DNA from: Herpomyces periplanetae
Taxonomy: Eukaryota > Ascomycota > Laboulbeniomycetes > Herpomycetales > Herpomycetaceae
Assembly (NCBI GenBank): GCA_009733715.1
Contig: WMKJ01000033.1
Span: 47,828-111,827 of the forward strand
DNA: 64,000 nucleotides
Direction of reading: 5' to 3'
Below the pieces are notes generated by a model, which had not been told where the DNA came from, ran no database searches, and saw only the letters and a list, made by a program, of their open reading frames with translations. Each line of letters begins with the position of its first letter. Within the stretch, counting starts at the first letter, position 1. This document shows, in pieces, positions 11,632 through 23,393 of this stretch. The position numbers and the translations under genes are program-made.

Positions 11632-12533
11632 TCAGGACACGATACACTTTGCAGCCGACTTGACGTCGAGAGGAGTGCTATTAAGTAGCTCGATTTCATT
11701 GATAATGGACTCAAATGCTTTGGACACGTTTTCGTCTAATTGAGCACTAGTTTCAATGCAAATACACTTTAACTCTTGGCCTAATTTGCGGCCCGTTTCT
11801 TTATCAACCTGGCGCTGACTAGGCTTCAAATCGCATTTGTTGCCTACGATAATCATGGGTAGAGTATCAGCACCCTGAATTGGGAGGATAGTTAGCTAGT
11901 GGACAAATTGGAATATACACTTGTGAAAGGGCAGGGCAAACAAAGGAAAATTAGGGGAAAGAATACGTACGAGGTGGTTGAGAACTTTATCACGAATAAT
12001 TTTGATCATGTCGAAAGAATGTTTAGATGCGACGGAATATACCATAATACAGCCATGTATACCGATGAAATGTTTTGAATTTAACAAACTGAATTCATCC
12101 TATAGTGAGCGAACAAGTGGGATACACGGTTAGCGAGGTGAGTTAACTTAAATATATGGAAAATCATGAACGTGAAAGTGTGACTAGCGCAGTAAGTTTG
12201 TTAAAATAGTCCGACGTACTTGTCCGGCGGTATCGATAATTTCTAGGTTGAAATCTTGGTTTTTAACGCGAACGGGCTTGTTAAAAGTATTTTCGATGGT
12301 TGGATAGTAAGATTCAACGAAATGGTTTTCCACAAAGCGAACAGTGAGGGATGATTTCCCTGTATACGAGTAAGTGATACGAATGATCACAATAATGCCT
12401 TCAGTACACTGACCCTTGAACATTCCAAAGTAAAAGGTATTGAGGATATTTTGGGAGAATATTGTAACTTACCGACAGAACGACAGCCAACGATAGCAAT
12501 CTTGCGATGTTTCGGAGGTGCCGTAGACGGCAT
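11632..12533 (-). CDS. RHEB: Rheb GTPase, activator of TORC1
   Basis: Small Ras-family GTPase that activates TORC1 on endomembranes. Exons 12533-12473, 12359-12220, 12099-11971 and 11874-11632 give 190 residues. The P-loop GCRSVGKSS (16-24) carries Arg18 where Ras has Gly12, the diagnostic Rheb feature. Switch I reads YYPTIENTFNK, switch II reads DTAGQDEFS, and the base-specificity motif is NKCD. The protein ends KCIVS, giving the CAAX box CIVS, so farnesylation is expected. Each exon boundary falls at a family-consistent position: GCRSVG-KSSLTV, DTAGQ-DEFSLL, NHL-GADTLPM. A Gtr2/RagC gene, the other small-GTPase input to TORC1, lies at 48.4-49.4 kb. Confidence 0.95.
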
Positions 12534-12900
12534 GTTCGATTATATTAAAGTGAGGTGAGAATATATAAATTTTAAAATTAATGAGAGGCTAGCCGAGTTT
12601 AAGGTAAAGTGGACATGATGCGAGTGTAATTTAGTATGGTAGCCACATGAGTAGAAAGTTGGTTGGGATACAGGGTAATGAAGGGAGGATGTCACTTAGA
12701 AATGTGTGTAAAGGAAGTATGACAGCGCGAAAAAGTATAGAGATGTTAAAAGAATCGATAAAATTTGCCCTTAGGAAACGACAATCAGCAGTCAAAGAGT
12801 TTATATTTATGGGTAACTTTGTCGAACGAGAGCAGTGGGCAGATCTTGACAAAAGTAGCAAGTACGCCGGGACGAGATAGGGAAGCGTGAGTGGATAAAT

Positions 12901-13054
12901 GAGACGAGACGAGGGGAAAGTAGGGAGAAGGCGTGAAGTAGAAAGTTGAGATGGAAGGAAAAGTGGAGAAATGTTACGTTGGGATGAGGGGCAGAAATGT
13001 TGAGATGGGAAGAACAGAAGGAAGGAAGTGTGGTAGACGAGACGAGACGAGGGG
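12901..13054 (+). repeat. Direct repeat pair GAGACGAGACGAGGGG
   Basis: The 16-base sequence GAGACGAGACGAGGGG occurs at 12901-12916 and again at 13039-13054, 138 bp apart, inside a purine-rich tract. Confidence 0.7.
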
Positions 13055-13160
13055 AGGCGGAGGTGGAGGTGGAGGGAATGATTGTAGGTAAGGTAAGGCA
13101 AGCTTGGTTTAAGGTATGGTATGGTACGATATGATATGATATAGGTGGATGTATAGTTGC

Positions 13161-13181
13161 GGGTGCGGGTGCGGGTGCGGG
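13161..13181 (+). repeat. G-quadruplex motif: four GGG runs with TGC loops
   Basis: GGG runs start at 13161, 13167, 13173 and 13179, each separated by TGC. Three-base loops and four equal G-tracts satisfy the standard intramolecular G-quadruplex pattern. It lies on the strand opposite to the sense strand of both flanking genes, so transcripts would be C-rich here. Confidence 0.75.
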
Positions 13182-13409
13182 TGTAAGTGCGAGGGCGAGG
13201 GCGAGTGCAAGTGCGGGTACGGTTGCGGGTACAAATACATATACATATACTTGCACAAGTTCATGTACTAGTACAAAGTTTAGTTTATCGGTTGTCAAAA
13301 AGGCCAGAAATCATTCATGTCATCCCCACGACATTATATCGGCAGCATCAGCTAGACACGGCTCTCATGTTCCGTATATCTAATAATAATACGGCATTGA
13401 CTTGGGTAA

Positions 13410-15231
13410 TTAACCTTTTCTCGATTGTTCCAACTTCTGGATATCCAAATCATGACCCTCCGATCTCTTATATAAATCTCGTATATCATCAGTAGTTGTC
13501 TCAAAATGACTCGTGGCGTCATAACTCTTTGATATAAAAATGTTATCTTTCGTCCCATCCTCCAAAGGAGAGTATATCGGCGTGGGAGGATACAAAAAGC
13601 ATTCTTCCATTTTGCCTAATCTTTGGAACCCTGCTTTTAATTGCTCCTCCGGCTCCAAATTACCCTCCGATATTGTTGATACTATCGCAATATAATATCC
13701 CGATGGGCATACATTATGTGCCGATGATACCATTGCCACATAGATATCTAAAAATAAGATTGAATGTAAAATTCGCTGATCAGCACATTGAATATTCCAT
13801 ATCAATAACAATTCAAAAAATATTTATCATGCACCAAACACAATCAAATAACTAAATGCATGTACAATCAACTTCCAAGCTCCCCTCTAAACCATAAATC
13901 GTTGCTGTCTACGCGCACATCCACTCGTGCGTAGATGTGCGCTTATCGTTCTCCAATCAGTATGACCACTTACCATTCTTGCGACCAATCTGCGATTGGG
14001 GAATAATGAGTTGCAATGAATCTGCATTTTCTGTTCCTGCCACTGGGTGATTCAAAATGCAAACAGCTTTCAAGAGTGTATTGACTTTTCTAGATTTGTC
14101 GGGAAAATAAGTAGGATCAGCGAATATCTTGCTACATTTAGTCTCAAAGGTAAATTTTTCTCCATCACCTCGATCGTTCAAAGTTATCTTAACACCCCCA
14201 ATTCGACCTCCCTCATCATACTTCATCTCGTTTAACTCTGCATTCAGCATATACGTCCCACCGTATATGGCTGATAACCTTGCGAAAGCTTGTGGTAGTT
14301 CACCCAAACCATACAAAGGATAAATGTACGGTGATTTTCCATATCTAGCCATAGAATTGACGTACAAACGAATTCTTTCAATGGTACTCATTATTAAACC
14401 AGGCTTTTGTATGTATTCATCATCTGACTGGTACAAAGCCATAGCATGACCGATGAAATCTCGAGTTCCAGGCTCCAAGGCAAATTTATCAAACACATCT
14501 TTCATGGTACATGTTTGAACGTTCAAACCAGCGTGAGTAGACGGATCATTAAGATCAAAAGTTTTGACCCATTCCAAAAACTTTTTAGCACGCCGTTTTT
14601 CAAATAAACCCATCAAAGGTGAACGTAAAGCTTCCGCTGCATCCGATGGAACTTTGGCTATTTTTGCCGAACTATCGTGTCCTTGCTGTACATAGCTACC
14701 GGCGATCTGTTTAAATTCGAGGTACCGAGTTACATTTGTAGCGTTTAAAATATTTGTAAGTTCACCATTAGCCATTAATAGTTTTGGAACCAGATCGATG
14801 TTCCATGAGTTGGTTCGCCCGTATACTTTCCATCTTTCATCCTGTTGTTTAGGTGAGACTTTGGCACCACCTTGACCAGGCAGCAAGGGTGAAACATTTG
14901 CATATTTTTTGAATAAGTATTCCAAGTTTACCGAAGCTGCTTCACCTCCGTAATGATCATTTCGATCAACATGCAAAACCTTTTTACCACTGACACTAAG
15001 TATACTGAATATACGCCGCGTGATAACCAGAATGTCACATTTCCCACATCAGTAAATTGATAAAATCATCATCTTCATTTCTCTCCTCAAATTTACCCTG
15101 AAAGTACACATTCCGTCAAGCCTGGGATAACCGTAATCGTTAACATTAACCATTTAACCAAAAATATTTCGTTATAATTACTGACCCGTTCCCAAAACAA
15201 CCACATCATATTCTTTTGCAATATCGTCCAT
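13410..15231 (-). CDS. GDI1: Rab GDP-dissociation inhibitor (GDI), with a 25-nt micro-exon
   Basis: Extracts GDP-bound prenylated Rabs from membranes and recycles them. Exons 15231-15186, 15121-15097 (25 nt only), 15004-13974 and 13747-13410 give 479 residues. The N-terminus [44 protein letters not shown] matches the conserved GDI nucleotide-like fold across two introns; each piece is required to restore the frame. Other landmarks are NSWNIDLVPKLLMANGEL, YGLGELPQAFARLSAIYGG and, in the last exon, DIYVAMVSSAHNV and SHFETTTDDI. This pattern fits GDI rather than the larger Rab escort proteins. The tail runs somewhat longer than the usual 440-450 residues. It fits with the TRAPP and YIPF6 genes in the Rab cycle. 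Confidence 0.95.
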
Positions 15232-17387
15232 GTTAAATAGAAAAAGTTAACAAGTTATACAATCACTGTTATGTGTATACAAGTGTAAGTTGATGAGGTT
15301 CAAAAGCTTGAAAGTATGTCTACGTACAAGTCGTCAAATCTATCGATCTACAGCTTGTTCCCTTTCCATTCTCTTTCTTGATCGTTGGTTCGTTCTATTC
15401 GTGCCCTTGTTTTAATCAAAAGTTCTGTTCGCACCGCCATAACGTGGCGCGTCCGTTCTACTTGACCTGACGTATTCAAAGTTTTTCTTTTAACCGTATC
15501 AGGCAAGTTTTGGTGTGGTTTCACGCACACTATTAACCAATACGTGAAGTCACTTTAGCCGTTTACACCCTCCCGTCCACCCGCGCGCTAATCTTAAATC
15601 ATTGACTATTCCTGGCTACGGACTCCATGCAATTATTGCATGTTTCGTTGATGTAACTATCCAGCCAGTATAAATCGGTGTACTATCCCATTTAAATTTA
15701 CACTTGTTGCTTTGCCCTTGCTACCTCTCTAGGACGGGGTAATAGTCTAACGGAATAGTTTGTACAGGTGAAATCACCGTTGCTCAATCCTGTTTTGTTA
15801 TTCTGAATAGTCTTCTAAATACTGCAATTATATTACCATAACAATTTTAACCTACTCTTGTCCCATGGAGTCATGAATCGTGAATCCTGTGTATCTTGGT
15901 ACACCCGGATTCGCTGCGCCTCTTTAAATATGCCTGTCTATACATAGTCTAACCATTTACCTGCGATTTCTTTTACTTCACGATCTTTTTATGCGTCTGT
16001 GTGCACGGGCACACCTACGCCCATTTCTATTAGCCTCTTACATCCAAATGTACTCATAGCTATTGACCGGCATTTTCCAATGGTTAATCGAGTCTGGAAC
16101 CCGCAAATTGGTTTCTCTTACAACCTTTACATGATCTTATAGAACATTCGTTCAAATTTTCAATTATCTTATGCCATCCTAGTTTACAAATTAAACGTAC
16201 GTTTTACTTCCATGCTTGTTTTATAACACTTACCTTAGCATTCTACCAAAGCATCTCTTGGGCTTTTGGTACAGGTTTATTCACAGTGTAATTTTTACTA
16301 TTTCAATACACAACAGTTGCAACAGAATCGGTTGTGGACTTGGTAGTGGGCGTTAAGACAAATAGACTGCCTTCAACAACTCTGATTGTTTCATTATTCG
16401 ATAGTATTATTCCATGTTCACGCAACTTCCCAACTATGCATTCATCTTATTTGCCGCCCAACGTTTTGATCTCCACAATCGCATTGTTGATAAGCTTAGA
16501 CGTAATACCAATAACATGGTACAACCAATTCCTTACCTTGTGCATGGTAAATAAGCATATCATCTACTTAATTATTCATATCTTTAATCTATTGGACTAC
16601 ATTTTCAACGAATAAATCTTTGGAAAGGAAATTTGGGATCTATGTTGTGCCAGTAGTTAGCAGTCAGATACTCTCTTCCATAATGTACAAGCCAGTGATT
16701 ATATTGACGGGTAAAGAAACTTTATTAACTTGTCTTATCGCCTAGCTTCACTTCAGTTAATCTTAGCTGCGTATATTCAGGATAAGCCATGTCTCCCTAC
16801 ACTATCAAAAATCATATGAACGTAATTATCCCGATATCCGCAATGACCATAACCTAGTTAATCCGATAAATCTTTACCAGGCAACGTTTCGGATTACGGG
16901 CTCGTTATAAAATTAAAGCAGAGCACGTAACAATTCAGTTAGAATAATCTAGCATTTAATCATATTCACACAGAATCCGTAATTTTAACCTTATTATCAA
17001 ATGTTAACGTTAACACACTCTTGCCAGAGTAAATGATACACGAACGAAGACAAACAACTCAAACTTTCAATTCATATATTATATATCCTTTATTTCCTCC
17101 CAAACTCCCTAGTAGAACCACTATATTAGATTGACACAGCTTTAGTATAATCGGAGGAAGAAGGTAAGCAAAAAGAAGTTTTTATCAAGTAGGAATAACA
17201 CGTATTGTAAACCTGATGTGTTAAACAATGACCTGCAGGTTAGAGATACGAAAGGGATAAGGAAGCTTCCATTGTATAAAATAAAGTTAATTGCGCACAT
17301 AAGTAAGTGAAAGTTTCAGGAACGTGCCAAACTATCCAGGGGAAAATGTGCACGAGAATTAGAGAATAAGGCAAAAATGGGATCAGA
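15232..17387. other. 2.2 kb without a recognisable gene
   Basis: From the GDI promoter to the thymidylate synthase 3' end. The sequence is AT-rich with stops in all frames. The longest open frame (16334-16615, plus) encodes hydrophobic low-complexity sequence and is not credible. No tRNA-like A/B boxes with a matching acceptor stem, rRNA, or transposon terminus was seen. Confidence 0.5.
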
Positions 17388-18420
17388 CTAAACGGACATT
17401 TTCATGAAAATGGGGGAATGGGGATGGTAATCAAGTATAGTAAAATCATCGATCGACCAATCAAACAAACTGCAACCGGGTTCACGACGAATGGATAAAA
17501 GAGGGAACGGCCTAGGACATCGAGTCGTCTGTTGAAGCAATGCATCACGATGATCTAAATAAATATGAGCATCTCCCATAACATGAGTAAATGTGCCGGG
17601 GATCAGATCGCACACACGAGCCAGCATATGGGTTAACAATGAGTACGAAGCAATGTTAAACGGGACACCTAAGCCCACATCGCAGGACCTTTGATATAAC
17701 TGACAGTGAAGTGATCCTTTACTGGAGCGAGACGACTGCGAGCCAAATGAAACGTAGAATTGTGCAAGAATATGACACGGAGGAAGAACCATTTGAGGAA
17801 TGTCTTTGGGATTCCAAGCTGTTAGCATTATTCTGCGATTGAAAGGATCGTTACGAAGCTTATGAACTATATCTGTTAGTTGATCGACTCCTTGACCGTG
17901 ATAATCCGTACTACAATCAACATATTTAGCGCCAAAGTGTCTCCATTGAAACCCATATACGGGCCCCAAATCCCCTGATGCACGATCTGAAAATCCCAAT
18001 TTATCTAGGAACTCTCGCGATCCGTTTCCGTCCCAAATTTTTACACCTTGATTAGATAGACACTTGGAGTCCGTATTTCCTTCAATAAACCACAGCAGTT
18101 CTGCAATAATTCCGCGAATAAAAACTCGTTTGGTAGTTAATAATGGCAAAATTAATTCAATCTCTTCAGAGGATGAAACCCGTGATAATTGAAATTTTAG
18201 GCTTGCTGGTGCAAAAATCGAAAGTGTCCCCGTACCCGTTCTGCTTCACAATCACATTCCCAAGTAAAACTGATTAGCTTATCTTCAAGATATGAATCCC
18301 TACAAATGATCAAGCTCCCACTGACCGATCATCACGCCTTTCACCATCGCGTAAAATTGTGTTAATTAAACGTATATACTGCATCTCCTCGTGATTTTGC
18401 ACATCTTGAATAGTTTCCAT
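17388..18420 (-). CDS. TMP1: Thymidylate synthase, monofunctional
   Basis: Methylates dUMP to dTMP using methylene-tetrahydrofolate. Exon 1 is 18420-18326 and exon 2 is 18240-17388; 315 residues. The join restores the family N-terminus: [20 protein letters not shown] ending [13 protein letters not shown]. Conserved blocks follow: [36 protein letters not shown], the catalytic Cys187 in [30 protein letters not shown] (dUMP binding) and GDAHIYLDH. No dihydrofolate reductase domain is attached, which excludes plants, alveolates and kinetoplastids. The protein ends FMKMSV, close to the family's usual MKMAV, so the 3' end is secure. Confidence 0.96.
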
Positions 18421-18645
18421 ACTGAAAATGTATTCACCTTTTTCCTTCCAAAGGTCATTCGAGAATAACTATTTTTATTCATCTTCATGTTAGACAGGTG
18501 TACGACATTCCTTTATCTATGCCACTTTCCAGATCTCCCCAACTTGCCTAACGTCCCACTTGTTTCATGTTGACTTGCCTTATTCGCTCTTAACCAGATT
18601 TTGGTCGGTCCGCTTGCGCCCTAATTCTGACACTATTATGTTATG

Positions 18646-19974
18646 CTATTCAACAGTTAAGTCCAAGCCGATAATTGATGGGTCGCCCATTAAATTTGTT
18701 ATTAAACTCTGCGCCGCTCCCTTATCTCTTGCTGCGGCGAAGTATGCCACAAAAAAGTCCTCAGTTTTAACATCTCGAATCTTTTTCATTGACAATAGTC
18801 GTTTAATTGCGCGTGGTGAGTAGGCCATTGTATTTTCATCTAGAACTGATCTCAGTGCTACACGTATTGGATTCATTACGGCTTCACGACACATGTTTTT
18901 AATGTCACTTGCTGACATGCCGTCCGTCATTTTTACTATTATGTCAAGATCAACTTTGTCCTCGTCAAGTTTAGTATCACGTAGGATAACACGAAGTAAA
19001 GATCGCCTTTGCTGGTCAGCGGGAAATGGAACGTAAAATTTCCTAGGCATTCGACGTAAGATAGCTTCATCAATATCATTGATACGATTTGTTGCTCCTA
19101 GTATACACACTCTGTGGGCTTTGCCCGCTTCATCTACTGATGCTAGTCCGTCCCAATGGGTCATGAATTCTGCTTTAACCATACCGTTTGCCTCATTTTC
19201 GCCGGATCTTCGCGTACCAAGTAACGCATCAATTTCATCGATGAATATTACACTAGGTGCTAGCTTGCGGGCTAAGGAAAATACGGCGCTCACTAATTTA
19301 TTTGAATCCCCATACCATTTTTCCGTAAGTGTTGATATATGAAGATTGATAAATGTAGCGCCCGATTCATGAGCAAGTGCTTTGGCTAGCATAGTTTTAC
19401 CGCAACCAGGTGGTCCATGTAGCAAAACACCGGATGGAGCACCTAATAAACCCGATCGACTAGCGAACAATTGCGGTAATGTTAACGGATAAATGACAGT
19501 TTCGCGGAGCTCTCGAATAATATTGTCTAAACCTCCAATATCGGAGAAAGAAACGGGAATTTCACTGGGCATGACTATTTCCATTGCAATTGTTTGTTCA
19601 TATGGCGTGAGCTCTAATGCTTTGGTTGTCTTTGGTCGTTCTTTACGCCTGCGGCCACTGGTAGACTCTAATAATTTAGCGGCGCATCCACTTCCATAAT
19701 CTAAACCAAATCCACCTTTCTCATTATTAAATTCATCATCATCATTATCATTTTCATCGTCATCGCTGTCCTCGGCATCCTCAAGGGCAGCTTGCTGACA
19801 CTCCAACAATTGGTTTAACTTTCGAGCTACAGCATCAACTTTAGCCCGATCTCGATCTCGTGATAAACCACCGAATTCAAGTTTAGCAAGCAAAGATCGC
19901 ATAAGAAAGTATGCAACAACTGGTACAGCAGTCGCCAATATAACATCTGACAAATACTGCCATTTTCGAGCCAT
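18646..19974 (-). CDS. MSP1: Msp1/ATAD1 AAA-ATPase, outer mitochondrial membrane protein extractor
   Basis: Pulls mislocalised tail-anchored proteins out of the outer mitochondrial membrane. Single exon, 442 residues, starting MARKWQYLSD; the frame extends upstream but without another ATG. A membrane anchor at about 12-29 (ILATAVPVVAYFLMRSLL) precedes a linker that carries an unusual acidic run (residues about 65-85, mostly Asp/Glu/Asn). The AAA domain follows: SFSDIGGLDNI, Walker A GPPGCGKT (187-194), pore loop KWYGDS, Walker B FIDEID (244-249), and GATNRINDIDEAILRRMPRKF. The Msp1-specific sequence LTEKWYGDSNKLVSAVFSLA and RRMPRKF distinguish it from spastin or katanin. The C-terminal tail is longer than in yeast Msp1 (362 residues). 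Confidence 0.93.
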   Translation of the reverse strand: MARKWQYLSDVILATAVPVVAYFLMRSLLAKLEFGGLSRDRDRAKVDAVARKLNQLLECQQAALEDAEDSDDDENDNDDDEFNNEKGGFGLDYGSGCAAKLLESTSGRRRKERPKTTKALELTPYEQTIAMEIVMPSEIPVSFSDIGGLDNIIRELRETVIYPLTLPQLFASRSGLLGAPSGVLLHGPPGCGKTMLAKALAHESGATFINLHISTLTEKWYGDSNKLVSAVFSLARKLAPSVIFIDEIDALLGTRRSGENEANGMVKAEFMTHWDGLASVDEAGKAHRVCILGATNRINDIDEAILRRMPRKFYVPFPADQQRRSLLRVILRDTKLDEDKVDLDIIVKMTDGMSASDIKNMCREAVMNPIRVALRSVLDENTMAYSPRAIKRLLSMKKIRDVKTEDFFVAYFAAARDKGAAQSLITNLMGDPSIIGLDLTVE

Positions 19975-20893
19975 ACTGTTAAAGCGTTTCACTTGCTGAA
20001 GTTCAAACGATTTGACTAGTGTAAACCTTAGATTGCCTAAACTGAAAATATCTCTGTTTACCAAGTATATAAACACTTAGAATAGACAATTAAGCGGTAA
20101 TGCTTTGAGAAAAATGTGATACTGAGATGAGAGATGATTCTACCGTATCACGCGCCGTTACCCATCTCCCGCATTTAAAGGATTTCTCGCGTTCATTCAA
20201 ATCCCAAAATTACACTAGATATAAACATTAAATTATCACAAAGATACATATATATATTTTGCTTGCTTAAACACGGAAAACTTTTTCCAATGAAGATATT
20301 TTCTGTAAGCCTGTTCAAGAACATTTTAAACCTTCAACCGACTTTCACGTTCCCAAACACCTTTCCTGCCTGAGACACCACCGCCACAGATGACTAATGT
20401 GATGTGACTCGGAGCGGACTCGGAGAAATTTTATTTGAGCACACGAGGGAATTGAGATGGGGAAGATAGATGAAGAAAGGATTATAGTTATTGATACCTT
20501 ATGTTTTGTACGTCGAGTAGACACTAGACATGACAAGAAAACAAATTGCAATGCTTATACTTGGCATTCAATTCAACAAAAATTAAATAGGGTGAGGAAG
20601 TGTATAGGTGTTAGGGTTAGGGCAAGTGTGTAGCCGCGTAAGTTTATGTTCGAGTACAAGAGAAATTGTAAAAGTGTATGTGTAAGAGTGGACATGGGCA
20701 CGGGTGTGTATGTAGGTGAAAATGTAGTTTAGCTGTAAATGTAATAGCAAGTGCGCATCAGGTAAAGGATGCGTGGTTTAGTGTGACTTGAGTATGAACA
20801 AATGGTAATAGCCATTGTGCATACACGGGACCCTGCGTAACCAGGAAAGTTGTAATAATCGCGTAAACGAGCGGTAGAAAATCATGGCTAACA
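19975..20893. other. Msp1 promoter and NOT2 3' region
   Basis: About 0.9 kb between two minus-strand genes. It contains TTAGGGTTAGGG at 20611-20622. The plus strand turns from C-rich to G-rich near 20,390. No gene seen. Confidence 0.5.
20611..20622 (+). promoter_or_regulatory. Interstitial telomere-like TTAGGGTTAGGG
   Basis: Two exact TTAGGG units between NOT2 and Msp1. TTAGGG is the commonest fungal and animal telomere repeat and also a binding site for Tbf1-type factors in promoters. Two units are too few to imply an old chromosome end. Confidence 0.45.
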
Positions 20894-22899
20894 TTACAGT
20901 GTCGGGTGGGATTGGTGCGGTAAGTATCGGTGTTCTAGATGATCATAATTGAGCAAAAACTCCCTCTACAATGTCCCAAAATACCAATTAGTGAGGTCGT
21001 TGGATAAGTTTTTACCGAGTGACTTACCCTCTCTTTTCGCCATTCCATTGCGTCAAAAAAAATATAATAACCTTTCTCCTGTTTTTCACCAAACCGCATA
21101 GGTAATCCAAAACTTTGATCTTTCATCATCCATTGTTGCAACTCTTTATGCCAACGCCAGTCCCGCGAATAGAGTTCTGAAGCTGCAAACTCTTGTAAAA
21201 TATCCCGGGGATACTGATAGAATATGGCAAATAAAGTTTCGTCAGCAAAAGAACTCATCTTCGTTTGCAGTGGAGGCACGTTCGTCACAACATACGCCGA
21301 CGGGATCACAAACTCTGGTATCACCGGGCGTGATGACGATTCCTGTATCGGGGATGCGAATGTTGGGTACAAGGGTGAAAAACTACAAAATATTACGACC
21401 AATCAGTCTGCTCGTCCTCGAATCGTCCAAGAAGGGACTCCAACTCACTCAGATTTGTTCAAATCCAGTCCCAGTGTACTCAAATCTTGTCCCAGGATAA
21501 TGGGTGGCCCGACCGATGTATCATCCGAGATTGCAGCTAGCAAGCCCGGTAATCCAAATCGTTCCAATTCAGATATATCGTACAATTTTTTTTGCCTTGA
21601 GTCAGCACTGCTTTTACTCGACTGAGTTGGTTCAGTTGTCGCACTATAGTAAGGATAAATAGCCTGAGTTCCCGCTTGGGATGTTCCTGATGGACCAGCT
21701 CCCAACTAAATTCTCATTATAAAAGCACGCGCCAAATAAGAATTCATAAAAGTAAGAATCACCAATCAAGTTATTTAAGTTAACGCGAACTAGATACGCA
21801 CCTTTTTTACTGATTCCGATAATAGCTGTCCATTGCGCCCTGATTCGACACCTACATGAAAGCAAGCTTAGCCATAAAAATTTTCACCATGATTTAACCA
21901 GATCGGGGATAACAATCGGGAGTACGTACCTGTCGAGGCAGCTCGACTATCTAAGTTCGAATCAACTGAGCTAAAAACAACTAAATTTAGCCCACTTTCA
22001 AGCAAACATACGGTATAAAATATGACAAAAAAGGAAGCCGAATTTCTTGCGTACTTATTTCCATTTGGTAAATTAGACGTGGCAGTTTGGACTAATCCGG
22101 TCGTCCTTCTATCCTGATAAAGTTCCGTATTGATGGACCCATCTGCATTTGAAAATTCATCTAGCATGTTTGGTTGACCGTGGGCGGGTTGGCCTTGTGT
22201 AGTCGTTAGTCCAATTGGTAAACCAATAACTCCTGGCCCGGAAAATTGACAATCGTCGGAATTTGAAATGAATCGAGAATTGACGTAACCACGGACATCT
22301 TCCGACAATGTCGGTTGATTAGCTGGTCGTGTATTAATTTGTGGACCGACTGAATGATTTGTCGCGCCATGTTGCTGCAAACGTGAATTAGATATTTGTT
22401 GTGGAGGCCGAAGAGAAAGATTATGACGTATAAGTTGCGGTGCCGGGTTATGATGAGAGGAAGCTGTTGTTGCAAGATTAGAGAAATCACTATGAATAAG
22501 GTTAGTTTTTGCAAGTTAAGAAAATTGAGTTGATGGAGCAACATAATTGTTAAGCAAGTGTAAAGATGAAGCTTTTTTTTTATATTGAGAGTGTGCGGCA
22601 AACGTTGACTTTAACATCCAATAAACGAATGAACCAAGAATAACTCACGCCAATTCATTAGTTTGAGGAGGTTGCGCGACGATTGTATGAGAATAACCTG
22701 AGTGTCCCGATGCGCTAGGTCGGGAAGAATTAGAGAGAGGTGGTAACCCAGGCTGCCCGGCATATGCCCAACCTGACGTACCACCGCTTGGAAGTTTTCC
22801 ATTCTGAACTCTACCCGATAACATCGGAGGTATATTTCGATGATGGGATTGCTGAGAAGGATACATGCCACCGGAATTTCGAAACGAAAGGGGGCCCAT
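20894..22899 (-). CDS. NOT2: CCR4-NOT complex subunit 2 (NOT2/CNOT2), seven exons
   Basis: Core subunit of the CCR4-NOT deadenylase complex. Exons 22899-22649, 22489-22055, 21970-21930, 21851-21802, 21705-21449, 21382-21028 and 20965-20894 join in frame to 486 residues. The N-terminal half is Gln/Ser/Pro-rich and disordered. The conserved central block is KLYDISELERFGLPGLLAAI followed by a linker ending LNKS-DFSPLYPTFASPIQ across intron 5, matching CNOT2. The NOT2/3/5 box then reads FADETLFAIFYQYPRDILQE, ASELYSRDWRWHKELQQWM and GYYIFFDAMEWRKER, finished by REFLLNYDHLE in the last exon. Exons 3 and 4 are only 41 and 50 nt. The last intron is 62 nt. The final 10 residues have no family support, so the exact stop is slightly uncertain. 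Confidence 0.9.
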
Positions 22900-23387
22900 G
22901 ACTGATGAATATCAGTACTTGAAGCCTTAAGTGCACTCGGACGTATAGTCCAAACAATGATTCCAGAACCACGTAGCTGGTATTAAACCGGTAAACTCGA
23001 TCGATCCCAAGGAAGGGTTACTCGTGAACTATAGCATCAACGAAAATGTGTTTAGTGTGAGCAAAGTTACCGGTCCGCGAATGTTCTACCCCTTGAGATG
23101 CAAAATTTCCCAGTAAGAAGTATATAGATGGGTATATAAATTGAAGTACGAAATGCAGGAATGATGCAAAAGATATGTTTTCAAAGATCAGTGCGAGAAA
23201 TTCGATTAAATTAATGCAAACGAGAAGAAAATCGTGTTAAGTGCAAGCGTGCCATACGTAAAATTATGAAAATAACTTGCCGACTAAGCTGGTCCCGCGT
23301 AACAAATATAACTCGGCCCGTACTCCCCAATCACGTTCCATGGTCGGCATCCCGTAATGCCTGTCCCGGTCCCCATCTCAGCCCACT

Positions 23388-23393
23388 CACGTG
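23388..23393. promoter_or_regulatory. CACGTG upstream of NOT2
   Basis: About 490 bp before the NOT2 start. The 110 bp to its left on the plus strand are clearly C-rich (many CCC runs); the 150 bp to its right are G-rich. Confidence 0.4.

Larger units (their letters stand above)
12534..13409. other. Purine-rich, repeat-bearing spacer between Rheb and Rab GDI
   Basis: Rheb promoter and GDI 3' region. The plus strand from about 12,640 to 13,230 is almost all G/A with short tandem patterns, including a G-quadruplex array. Open frames on both strands are low-complexity and not credible genes. Confidence 0.55.

Noticed and set aside
12631-13298. Overlapping 156- and 163-codon open frames on the minus strand
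   Set aside because: Translations of the simple-sequence purine tract (Pro-Ala and Ser-Leu repeats); not credible proteins.
16334-16615. 93-codon open frame on the plus strand
   Set aside because: Starts without a good ATG and encodes low-complexity hydrophobic sequence; AT-rich stretch.
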